The notes under the pieces were generated by a model that did not search any database, had not been told where the DNA came from, and saw only the letters and a list, made by a program, of their open reading frames with translations. The position numbers were made by a program, and so were the translations under genes. Source: Limisphaerales bacterium (lineage in GTDB: Bacteria > Verrucomicrobiota > Verrucomicrobiia > Limisphaerales > UBA8199). Taken from it: a stretch of DNA of 7,485 nt. The stretch spans positions 1-7,485 of the forward strand of contig JANXQE010000588.1 in assembly GCA_025356925.1 (NCBI GenBank). The letters run 5' to 3'. Shown here piece after piece: positions 1 to 5,313 of this stretch; the first letter of the stretch is position 1, and each line of letters opens with the position of its first letter.

Positions 1-323
1 TCGGTTTTGCCTACCCCTGCAAAGACACACTTGCCAGGAGCACCGCCCGCGGCCAAAACGCGTTGCAACTCGCCACCGCTGACGATGTCGAAACCGCTAC
101 CCTGTCGGGCGAGCGTGCGCAATACCGACAAATTGGAGTTGGACTTGGTCGCGAAGCAAATCAAGTGGTCAACCGGGCTCATGGCGAGGTCGAGCTTTTG
201 AAAATGCTTGGTCAAAGTGTTCTGTGAGTAAACGTAAAGCGGTGTGCCGAACTTTTGAACCAGACCTTCAAGGGCGACGCCTTCACAATAGAGTCGCTGT
301 TTGACGTAGTGGAAATCGTGCAT
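1..323 (-). CDS. lysA: Diaminopimelate decarboxylase, N-terminal part (cut by window edge)
   Basis: This is the N-terminal 107 residues of a PLP-dependent (fold type III) decarboxylase that converts meso-diaminopimelate to L-lysine and CO2, the last step of lysine synthesis, in the cytoplasm. The start reads MHDFHYVKQRLYCEGVALEG, typical of LysA, followed by 'GTPLYVYS' near residues 27-34. The segment 'CFATKSNSN' (about 53-61) corresponds to the family's 'YAVKANSN', whose lysine forms the Schiff base with PLP. 'GFDIVSGGEL' (about 72-81) and 'VFAGVGKT' at the visible end are also LysA-like. The ATG at 323-321 is chosen because it gives the usual family N-terminus; no clear Shine-Dalgarno sequence precedes it. 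The preceding gene on the strand ends at 387, with a terminator hairpin in between, so lysA needs either its own promoter or read-through. The C-terminal three quarters lie outside the window. Identification is firm. Confidence 0.95.
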   Translation of the reverse strand, partial: MHDFHYVKQRLYCEGVALEGLVQKFGTPLYVYSQNTLTKHFQKLDLAMSPVDHLICFATKSNSNLSVLRTLARQGSGFDIVSGGELQRVLAAGGAPGKCVFAGVGKT

Positions 324-336
324 AAAAGGTTTCAAC

Positions 337-370
337 AAAAAACCCGCCAGATTGAGTGAACCTGGCGGGT
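337..370 (-). terminator. Rho-independent terminator after the repeat-protein gene
   Basis: A perfect 9-bp stem is formed by bases 342-350 (acccgccag) and 362-370 (ctggcgggt) with an 11-base loop. Read on the minus strand, the stem is followed at once by six T residues (342 down to 337, the first shared with the stem end). It lies 16 bases after the stop codon of the repeat-protein gene and ends 13 bases before the lysA ATG. This is the standard form of an intrinsic terminator for minus-strand transcription. The plus strand has no T-run after the stem, so the element is directional. Confidence 0.85.
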
Positions 371-386
371 CAGGGGATGTAATCAG

Positions 387-1349
387 TCAGGGGGCAGCCA
401 GGATTTTCGCGCGCTCGGTTTGGTATTGCTCGGGCGTGACCTGGTCGGCCTTATACCGTTGGAGCAGTTCGCGAAGCTGTTGCTGTTTCTCGGAGGAGAT
501 GGGCAGCGGCGGTCCTTCCAAAGGCGGGAAATTGAAGGCCGTGGAATTGCCGGCGCTGGACGCGGCGTCGGCGTAATTGATTGATTCCGTTCGTTGGCGC
601 ACCGCTTCGCGCGCTTTGGCGATCGCTGCCGGATCGGCTTTGGGACCCGGCCCAACATCATCAGTGATCGCTTGGCGCACCGCTTCGCGCGCTTTGGCAA
701 TGGCGTCCGAGTCAGCCGGTTGCGCAGCCACGGCCGTAGGGGCGGCCACCGGCGGCGAGCTGACCGTTGCCTGAAACGACGCGGCCGGCGCCGGCGCCGG
801 AACGGGAGCAGGGACCGCCGCCGCGGCCGGAATGGCAGCGACCGGCGGCGGAACGATTACGACCGGCGGGGTCGTTGGGTTTTCCTCGATCTTTTGACGC
901 ACCGCGTCACGGGCCTTAGCGATCGCTTCCGGGTCGGCCCGCTGCAAAGCCGGTGCGGGTGGCGGAACCGGGGCATCGGGGGTGACGATGACTGCAACTG
1001 GCGGCGCCACACGCACCGGCACGGGCACCGGGCTCGCGACGGGGACGGCGGTCGCCACAGGTTGCGGGGCAGTTGGTGCGGCCGACGCAGGTGCCGGGGC
1101 AACGGGCGGGGCCTCCTGCAGTTTTTGGTGAAGCGCCTCGCGCGCTTTGGCAACCGAGTCTGAATCCGCCCGCGGGACCGCAGGTTGGGTAGCAGGAACC
1201 GGCGCGGGAGTTGGTGAGGGACTTTCTTCCAACTTTTGGCGCAAAGCGTCACGGGCCTTAATTTGCGCGGGAGTATCGTTTCCGCGAACGGCAATGGTGG
1301 TCGCGCAGGCGGCGGCACAGGCGACCAGGAAGCGTCTCGAAATCTGCAT
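387..1349 (-). CDS. Exported Ala/Pro-rich protein with five KAREA repeats and a SHOCT-like C-terminus
   Basis: This 320-residue protein belongs to no family I can name with certainty. Residues 1-24 look like a signal peptide: an n-region MQISRR, a mildly hydrophobic Ala-rich core (7-21) and a c-region with one arginine before 'GND'. The pattern Ser-Arg-Arg-Phe-Leu-Val resembles a twin-arginine (Tat) signal. The mature part contains five copies of a charged helical motif of the form xAKAR(D/E)A(L/V)xQ (residues about 29-42, 62-79, 139-156, 213-230, 239-256), separated by low-complexity Pro/Ala/Val linkers. The last 35 residues ('KQQQLRELLQRYKADQVTPE' onwards) resemble a SHOCT-type short helical hairpin, with the usual 'x-I/V-T-x-E-x-Y/F' turn. 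The ATG at 1349 has AAAAGG five bases upstream. The gene starts 39 bp after the squalene-synthase-like gene, so it is probably co-transcribed with it, and is followed by a terminator. A periplasmic or envelope role is inference; the linkers could span distance or bind peptidoglycan, but nothing shows this. Confidence 0.8.
   Translation of the reverse strand: MQISRRFLVACAAACATTIAVRGNDTPAQIKARDALRQKLEESPSPTPAPVPATQPAVPRADSDSVAKAREALHQKLQEAPPVAPAPASAAPTAPQPVATAVPVASPVPVPVRVAPPVAVIVTPDAPVPPPAPALQRADPEAIAKARDAVRQKIEENPTTPPVVIVPPPVAAIPAAAAVPAPVPAPAPAASFQATVSSPPVAAPTAVAAQPADSDAIAKAREAVRQAITDDVGPGPKADPAAIAKAREAVRQRTESINYADAASSAGNSTAFNFPPLEGPPLPISSEKQQQLRELLQRYKADQVTPEQYQTERAKILAAP
582..1265 (-). repeat. 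Five in-frame copies of a charged helical motif within the exported repeat protein
   Basis: Five in-frame copies are found at 1224-1265, 1113-1166, 882-935, 660-713 and 582-635. Their cores are QIKARDALRQK, SVAKAREALHQK, AIAKARDAVRQK, AIAKAREAVRQA and AIAKAREAVRQR. Four of the five are preceded by Asp-Ser-Asp or Asp-Pro. The copies are irregularly spaced (33, 77, 74 and 26 residues from start to start), so this is a dispersed protein repeat rather than a simple tandem array. Each copy is predicted to form an amphipathic helix with alternating basic and acidic residues; the structure is inferred. Confidence 0.8.
594..698. repeat. 27-bp identical direct repeat (last two protein repeats)
   Basis: Bases 594-620 and 672-698 are identical over 27 nucleotides, with an offset of 78 bp (26 codons, in frame). 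They encode the core of repeats 5 and 4 of the exported protein. The other three copies share protein sequence but differ more at the DNA level. The identity suggests a recent duplication or gene conversion and marks a possible site for slippage or recombination. Confidence 0.85.
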
Positions 1350-1388
1350 ATCTGCCTTTTACGTCAAACTGAGGACGGATGCAACACG

Positions 1389-2417
1389 TTAATGCTTTTC
1401 GCCCGGGGCGGGAAATAAGCCAGCCCACCGGCTCGGCCATGGGTAGTAGAGCACCGAACGCCAAAGGATGCCCTTCACCTCGTCCCGAGTCACCTTGAGC
1501 CGGTGGTCGGGGTTCAGGACGCTGCCGGTGCGGAGCAACCCCACTGTTCGCCGGCCGATCAGCAGTGGCCAGGCACAGGCGAGCCGCACGCGCATGCTTC
1601 GCCGCGGCAGCCTATTAGTATAAGCCCAGCCCGCCGTCAGGTGCGCTTCCGCGCGGTCGAGGCCGGCGTCGTAAAGAGGGCGCACGAGTGGCTCGTTGGA
1701 AGCTTTTAGCAGGTCGCGCGGCTCCAGGCCAAGGGCGTGAAGTTGTTCGGATGGAAAATAACATCGACCCTGGCGGAGATCCGCCGGCACGTCCCGAAGG
1801 ATGTTTACCAACTGCAGGCCTTTGCCAAACCGAACCCCGTTGGCCAGCATAAAAGCGTCATCGAGATCGGCTGATGGGAACAGGTGCGCGCGGCACATCC
1901 TGGTCCAAAACTCGCCCACACAGCCCGCCACGCGATAGGTGTAGTCATCCAACTCCTCAGCGGTCCGAAGGGCAACGATATTGGTGGCGGAAGCACTCGC
2001 GAAGCGACGCAGGTCCAACTCCTGACCGCTGATGATGGTTTGCAGAACCGCAACCACCAATTGCTGATCAGGCACCGATAAAGCGTGAAGCAGGTCCAGG
2101 CTGCGTTCGCACCTCTCAAGCAGCGACCGTTCCGCTGCGGAACCCTGGTGGCGCACTATTTCCCCGAACGCGAATGCGCCGTTGTGCGCCCCTGCGATGC
2201 GCCCCCGCAAGGATTGCAAAGCGGCGAGGCGCTGTTCCAGGGGGACCAATTCCGTGTCGGCAATCGTATCCGTGGTGCGGGCCAGCAAATAAGCAAGGCC
2301 GATTTGCCCGCGAATCGCGGAGGGCAGCACCCGTAACGTCAGATAAAAGGATCGCGAGACGTCGCGCAGCAACGACGTCAGCATTTGATTCGACCCGTAT
2401 TGCATTTGACCTGTCAT
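1389..2417 (-). CDS. Squalene/phytoene synthase family protein, probably squalene synthase
   Basis: This 342-residue protein belongs to the head-to-head prenyl synthase family. These enzymes join two farnesyl (or geranylgeranyl) diphosphates through a cyclopropyl intermediate, at the cytoplasmic membrane face. Family hallmarks are 'SRSFYLTLRVLP' (21-32), the first aspartate motif D50-T-I-A-D54 within 'LARTTDTIAD', 'YTYRVAGCVGEFW' (159-171), and the second motif 'NILRDVPADL' (205-214) with D209 and D213 for Mg2+-diphosphate binding. The DTxAD form and 'LAYLLARTTDT' context resemble single-enzyme bacterial squalene synthases more than the HpnC/HpnD pair; I cannot decide squalene versus phytoene from sequence alone. 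No C-terminal membrane helix is evident. The ATG at 2417 has AGGA four bases upstream; ATGs at codons 5 and 12 are alternatives. The gene follows argH by 125 bp and precedes the repeat-protein gene by 39 bp. No hpnC, hpnE, shc or carotenoid gene is visible in the window. Confidence 0.88.
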   Translation of the reverse strand: MTGQMQYGSNQMLTSLLRDVSRSFYLTLRVLPSAIRGQIGLAYLLARTTDTIADTELVPLEQRLAALQSLRGRIAGAHNGAFAFGEIVRHQGSAAERSLLERCERSLDLLHALSVPDQQLVVAVLQTIISGQELDLRRFASASATNIVALRTAEELDDYTYRVAGCVGEFWTRMCRAHLFPSADLDDAFMLANGVRFGKGLQLVNILRDVPADLRQGRCYFPSEQLHALGLEPRDLLKASNEPLVRPLYDAGLDRAEAHLTAGWAYTNRLPRRSMRVRLACAWPLLIGRRTVGLLRTGSVLNPDHRLKVTRDEVKGILWRSVLYYPWPSRWAGLFPAPGEKH

Positions 2418-2542
2418 CCGGTCCTGCAGGACTGCCTCTGCGAGCGCCCGGCATTCCTACTGGTGCTAAAAAATTCTAGCCCGGCCGATTAAAATTTGCG
2501 CTACCAGCAAACGGCCCGTGCGGGGCGCGCAGGTTCCGAGCC
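2418..2542 (-). other. Gap between argH and the squalene-synthase-like gene
   Basis: These 125 bases separate two same-strand genes. They hold an AT-rich patch (about 2463-2495) that stands out from the GC-rich surroundings. On the minus strand it contains a TAGAAT hexamer close to a sigma-70 -10 box, but I find no convincing -35 element at proper spacing. A perfect 12-bp palindrome (2421-2432, gtcctgcaggac) ends 3 bases upstream of the ATG and contains the likely AGGA ribosome site, so it might fold over it. No terminator is evident after argH. A promoter for the squalene-synthase-like gene here is possible but weakly supported. Confidence 0.3.
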
Positions 2543-3961
2543 TCATCCCCCCTGCTTTAGCCGTTTGCCCCATCTGGCCAGTTGCGTCCTGACTTCAGCG
2601 GTGCCAGGCGCGCCGACGACTTTGCGGCGCGCCAGAGATTGCTTGAGGTCGAAAGTCTTGAGCGCGTCAGCAGCGAAGGATTTTTCGACCGACTGCAATT
2701 GCTGCAAGGAAAGCTGGTTGAGTTGTTGACCCAATCGCTCGGCCAGTGCGACTAGCGCGCCGACGGCATGATGTGCCTGGCGGAAAGGCATTCCCTTGAG
2801 AACCAGATAATCGGCCAGGTCGGTTGCGAGCAGAGCGGAGTCCCCGGCGGCTGCCTGACAAACCTCGCGATTGGCGCTCATGCCCGCGAGCATGGCCGCG
2901 CACAATCGAACCGTTGCCCGCACGGTGTCAACGGAATCAAACAATCGTTCTTTGTCCTCCTGCAGATCGCGATTGTAAGTCATCGGCAATCCCTTCAGCA
3001 GTGTGAGGAGAGCGACCAGGTTGCCAATCACACGAGCGCTCTTGCCGCGCATGAGCTCAGCGATGTCCGGGTTTTTTTTCTGTGGCATCAGGGAGGAGCC
3101 CGTGGTGTAGGCGTCGGCAATGCGGATAAAACTAAATTCGCTGCTGGCCCACAGGATGATGTCCTCGCCGAAGCGTGAGAGATGGACCGAAAGAAGAGCG
3201 GCGGCGCCGCAAAACTCGATCGCAAAGTCTCGATCACTCACCGCGTCCATCGAGTTTTGCGACACTCTTGGGCGACCGCGGTCATCGACAAATCCCAGCA
3301 ACCGGGCGGTCAGGTTACGGTCAAGCGGCAGGGTCGATCCGGCGAGTGCGCCACTGCCGAGCGGGCAAACATTGAGCCGCTCGCGGCACTGCTGGAGGCG
3401 CTCGCGATCACGCTCGATCATCTCGACGTAGGCCAGCAGGTGGTGGGCGAGATACACCGGTTGCGCGCGTTGGAGATGGGTGTAGCCAGGGATGACCACC
3501 TTCTTTTCGCGCTCCGCAAATTGGACCAAAGCCATTTGGAGCGAGCTCAAATCCGAGAGCAGCTCGTCACATTGGCCGCGCAACCACAAGCGCATATCAA
3601 GCGCGACCTGGTCATTGCGCGAGCGACCGGTGTGAAGCTTAGCTCCAGCAGGAACGCGGCGTGTCAACTCGGCTTCGATGTTCATGTGAACGTCCTCGAG
3701 CTCGAGTTTCCACCGGAACTTTCCCGAAGCGATCTCCGCGCTGATGGCGTCAAGACCGCGGAGGATGGCGCGCAGTTCCGCGCCGTTGAGCACGCCGATT
3801 TTGCGCAGCATAGTCGCATGGGCGCGGGAGCCCATAATGTCGTGGGGCCAAAGCCGCCAGTCGAACGAGATGGATTCCGTAAACCGCGCGACGTCCGCCG
3901 CCGGACCGCCGGCGAACCGCCCGCTACGAGAGACTGGAGAGGCTGATTCTGTGCGCTTCAA
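2543..3961 (-). CDS. argH: Argininosuccinate lyase (start codon uncertain)
   Basis: ArgH splits argininosuccinate into arginine and fumarate, the last step of arginine synthesis, as a cytoplasmic homotetramer of the fumarase/aspartase superfamily. From the TTG used here the protein has 472 residues, close to the family's usual 460-470. It opens with 'SGRFAGG' (about 13-19) and 'SISFDWRLWPHDIMGS' (30-45). It then shows 'HTGRSRNDQ' (110-118), 'GYTHLQRAQP' (159-168, with the catalytic His162), and the superfamily signature 'GSSLMPQKKNP' (288-298, mobile catalytic serine loop). The C-terminus has the usual 'GAPGTAEVRTQL'. The reading frame stays open upstream to an ATG at 4264, but that would overlap the divergent gene at 4194 and add about 100 residues with no ArgH character. 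Other in-frame starts are GTG at 4096 and TTG at 3961. The TTG gives the right length but has no ribosome site at normal spacing. Function is certain; the start is not. Confidence 0.93.
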   Translation of the reverse strand: MKRTESASPVSRSGRFAGGPAADVARFTESISFDWRLWPHDIMGSRAHATMLRKIGVLNGAELRAILRGLDAISAEIASGKFRWKLELEDVHMNIEAELTRRVPAGAKLHTGRSRNDQVALDMRLWLRGQCDELLSDLSSLQMALVQFAEREKKVVIPGYTHLQRAQPVYLAHHLLAYVEMIERDRERLQQCRERLNVCPLGSGALAGSTLPLDRNLTARLLGFVDDRGRPRVSQNSMDAVSDRDFAIEFCGAAALLSVHLSRFGEDIILWASSEFSFIRIADAYTTGSSLMPQKKNPDIAELMRGKSARVIGNLVALLTLLKGLPMTYNRDLQEDKERLFDSVDTVRATVRLCAAMLAGMSANREVCQAAAGDSALLATDLADYLVLKGMPFRQAHHAVGALVALAERLGQQLNQLSLQQLQSVEKSFAADALKTFDLKQSLARRKVVGAPGTAEVRTQLARWGKRLKQGG

Positions 3962-4193
3962 ACCGCGGCGAATGTGGCCGGAAATCTCCTGAAAGTCACT
4001 GAGAAAGAGGCGGGTAGAGAGCGGCGCGACGTTTACGCCGCTGAGGGGTTCTCCACGAATGAGGTAGGAAAGGGAGAGGCCGCTTGAACCCGCCACCTCG
4101 AAGCGGCATATATGCCGCGCGCCGTGGCCCCGATCATCCAGGCGCTTTTTTGGTTGTCGTTCGGGGTAGTGTGTGGAATGGTTTAGGTGAGAG
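3962..4193. promoter_or_regulatory. Divergent intergenic region between argH and the zinc-ribbon gene
   Basis: These 232 bases must supply promoters for both argH (minus) and the zinc-ribbon gene (plus) if the TTG start of argH is right. I could not find a convincing -35/-10 pair in either direction. The region contains AGGAG on the minus strand (3990-3986), 24 bases before the TTG of argH, which is too far for normal initiation there. It also holds a perfect 16-bp palindrome at 4103-4118. For the plus gene, AGGTGA at 4185-4190 ends three bases before the ATG. Confidence 0.45.
4103..4118. promoter_or_regulatory. Perfect 16-bp palindrome, possible operator
   Basis: The sequence gcggcatatatgccgc equals its own reverse complement over all 16 bases. 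It has GC-rich arms and an AT-rich CATATATG centre, as expected for a site bound by a dimeric regulator. It lies 76 bp upstream of the plus-strand gene and about 140 bp upstream of the chosen argH start, between divergent genes. It does not resemble the ARG box bound by ArgR. A regulatory role is inferred from form and position only. Confidence 0.35.
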
Positions 4194-5057
4194 ATGAGTG
4201 AGTTTAAGTTTGCGTGTCCGTTCTGTGGGCAGCATATCAACGCCGACGCCAGCGCAAGCGGCAAACAGTTAGAATGTCCGACTTGCTTCCAGCGAATAGT
4301 TGCACCTCAAGCCCCGGTTGGGGGCGATCCCAAACTGATTCTTTCAGCTTCGAAGCTATCGAGCGCGCGGTCAACGCCGTTCGGAACGGACTCTGACCTG
4401 GCGGCAGGCAAAGGGCGATCCCGAAGTCTGAAGGCCTCGCTGACCCCCGTTGTATTACTGGCCGGAACTGCGGGAATAGCCTTTGTTCTCTGGCATAATG
4501 AGCTGACGAGTTTGGCAAACGGTCTCGCTGAGCGTGCGACCGGGCCGGCGCCGATTGAGAAAGCGCCAAACGCCTTCCAGTCGCCTCATCCGATTCCAAC
4601 CGGCGTGAGCTGGAGCTTGAATCTGACCAACGCGCCAATGCCGAATGGCCAGGTGGTCGGCAGCATTCACGGTCAGGGCTTTTTGTGCGAACGCGCGACT
4701 TTGAAAGCGGGCCGGCTATCTTTGCGGCAAGGCTTGGCCACCCCGCCGGACCTGGGGATCACTGTTTCATTGGGTGTCCGGTCACCAGAGGATCTGAGCG
4801 GCAAGATGGTGATCGTAACGCCGAACGCCCCGCTGCCTGGGCCCCGTGTGGTGCTTCGGTGGAGAGATGACCAACAAGAACCGGTCACCGAGCACGTCCA
4901 TGCGGGCTACGCCATGAAACTGATCTTCGGGGCGATCGCCAATGATCGGATCCGCGGCCGGATCTTTATCGCCCTGCCCGACGAGCAAAAGAGCTTTGCG
5001 GCAGGAACATTCGATGCCGAGATAGTTAAATCGCCGCAGCCTCTGGCCGGAAAGTGA
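4194..5057 (+). CDS. Zinc-ribbon, single-pass membrane protein of unknown function
   Basis: This 287-residue protein begins with a probable zinc ribbon: C8-P-F-C11-G-Q and C28-P-T-C31, i.e. Cx2C-x16-Cx2C. A Ser-rich, basic linker follows (about 50-81), then one hydrophobic segment (about 83-100, 'LTPVVLLAGTAGIAFVLW') likely to span the membrane. The C-terminal 150 residues (about 137-280) alternate short hydrophobic strands and turns ('WSLNLTN', 'GQVVGSIHGQGF', 'GRLSLRQG', 'KMVIVTP', 'RVVLRW', 'RIRGRIFIALPD'), suggesting a beta-rich domain. With basic residues before the membrane segment, the ribbon is probably cytoplasmic and the beta domain outside. I recall similar short zinc-ribbon proteins from Verrucomicrobiota but know no function. 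The ATG at 4194 has AGGTGA just upstream. It is divergent from argH and followed by a 256-bp gap, so it is probably monocistronic. A signalling or sensor role would be a guess. Confidence 0.85.
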   Translation: MSEFKFACPFCGQHINADASASGKQLECPTCFQRIVAPQAPVGGDPKLILSASKLSSARSTPFGTDSDLAAGKGRSRSLKASLTPVVLLAGTAGIAFVLWHNELTSLANGLAERATGPAPIEKAPNAFQSPHPIPTGVSWSLNLTNAPMPNGQVVGSIHGQGFLCERATLKAGRLSLRQGLATPPDLGITVSLGVRSPEDLSGKMVIVTPNAPLPGPRVVLRWRDDQQEPVTEHVHAGYAMKLIFGAIANDRIRGRIFIALPDEQKSFAAGTFDAEIVKSPQPLAGK

Positions 5058-5142
5058 CCGGTCCGTGTCGGACTGCGGGCGGTCAGCGAGCTGAGCCCGA
5101 AACCTTGCTCTGGGACCATCTCTCGAAGGGGCTGGTATGCCT

Positions 5143-5180
5143 GGGTCGGAAAACATTCTTGTCGCAGCAATGCCCGACCT
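5143..5180 (+). other. Possible two-tier RNA hairpin
   Basis: Bases 5144-5149 (ggtcgg) pair perfectly with 5174-5179 (ccgacc), and 5143/5180 can add a G-U pair. Inside, 5154-5157 (catt) pairs with 5169-5172 (aatg). A C-C mismatch then leads to three more pairs (5159-5161 with 5165-5167, one of them G-U) closed by a three-base loop. The tiers are separated by an asymmetric AAAA/C internal loop. No T-run follows, so it is not a standard terminator. It could be a leader element of the downstream gene or chance folding in GC-rich DNA. Confidence 0.2.
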
Positions 5181-5205
5181 CACGTACGCGGGTTTGAACG
5201 CGGCT

Positions 5206-5223
5206 GCGGATTGGAAAATCCGC
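5206..5223 (+). other. Hairpin with GGAA tetraloop upstream of the DUF3160 gene
   Basis: A perfect 7-bp stem (gcggatt, 5206-5212; aatccgc, 5217-5223) closes a four-base loop GGAA, which fits the stable GNRA tetraloop class. It ends 90 bp before the DUF3160 start codon. No T-run follows directly. A role as transcript-end or leader structure is possible but unproven. Confidence 0.3.
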
Positions 5224-5313
5224 GCGCTGATTCGATGTTATTGAAACACCCCAGCTATGGTAATAACAGATTATTTTCTTGCACAATTGACCCAGTTGCG
5301 GTGATGTAGACTT

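Larger units (their letters stand above)
5058..5313 (+). other. Gap between the zinc-ribbon gene and the DUF3160 gene
   Basis: These 256 bases carry no gene I can support. They contain two possible RNA hairpins (5143-5180 and 5206-5223). After the second hairpin the sequence becomes AT-rich (5235-5290). It contains TTGAAA at 5241-5246 and TAATAA at 5261-5266, but the 14-base spacing is too short for a standard sigma-70 promoter. GGTGA at 5300-5304 lies nine bases before the ATG of the DUF3160 gene and is its likely ribosome site. No hairpin with a T-run, and hence no clear terminator for the zinc-ribbon gene, was found. Confidence 0.5.

Noticed and set aside
594..1163. Plus-strand open frame of 189 codons rich in Arg and Gly
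   Set aside because: It lies opposite the repeat-protein gene, and its composition is a by-product of Ala/Pro-rich codons on the other strand. The minus-strand frame has a signal peptide, repeats and a ribosome site.
1317..1349. Lipobox (Leu-Val-Ala-Cys, residues 8-11) in the repeat protein
   Set aside because: Only four hydrophobic residues precede the cysteine, too few for a lipoprotein signal core. A standard or Tat signal with cleavage after residue 20 or later fits better.
3182..3946. Plus-strand open frame of 254 codons
   Set aside because: It is antisense to the well-conserved core of argH and resembles no protein I know.
3962..4264. N-terminal extension of argH to the ATG at 4264
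   Set aside because: It would overlap the divergent zinc-ribbon gene by 71 bp, and the added residues have no ArgH character. Family length fits a start near 3961.
5060..5074. Terminator after the zinc-ribbon gene (gtccg-tgt-cggac)
   Set aside because: The stem is only five pairs with a three-base loop and no T-run follows.
5241..5266. Sigma-70 promoter TTGAAA / TAATAA before the DUF3160 gene
   Set aside because: The spacer is 14 bases, too short for a standard promoter, and no better -10 box is found at 16-18 bases.
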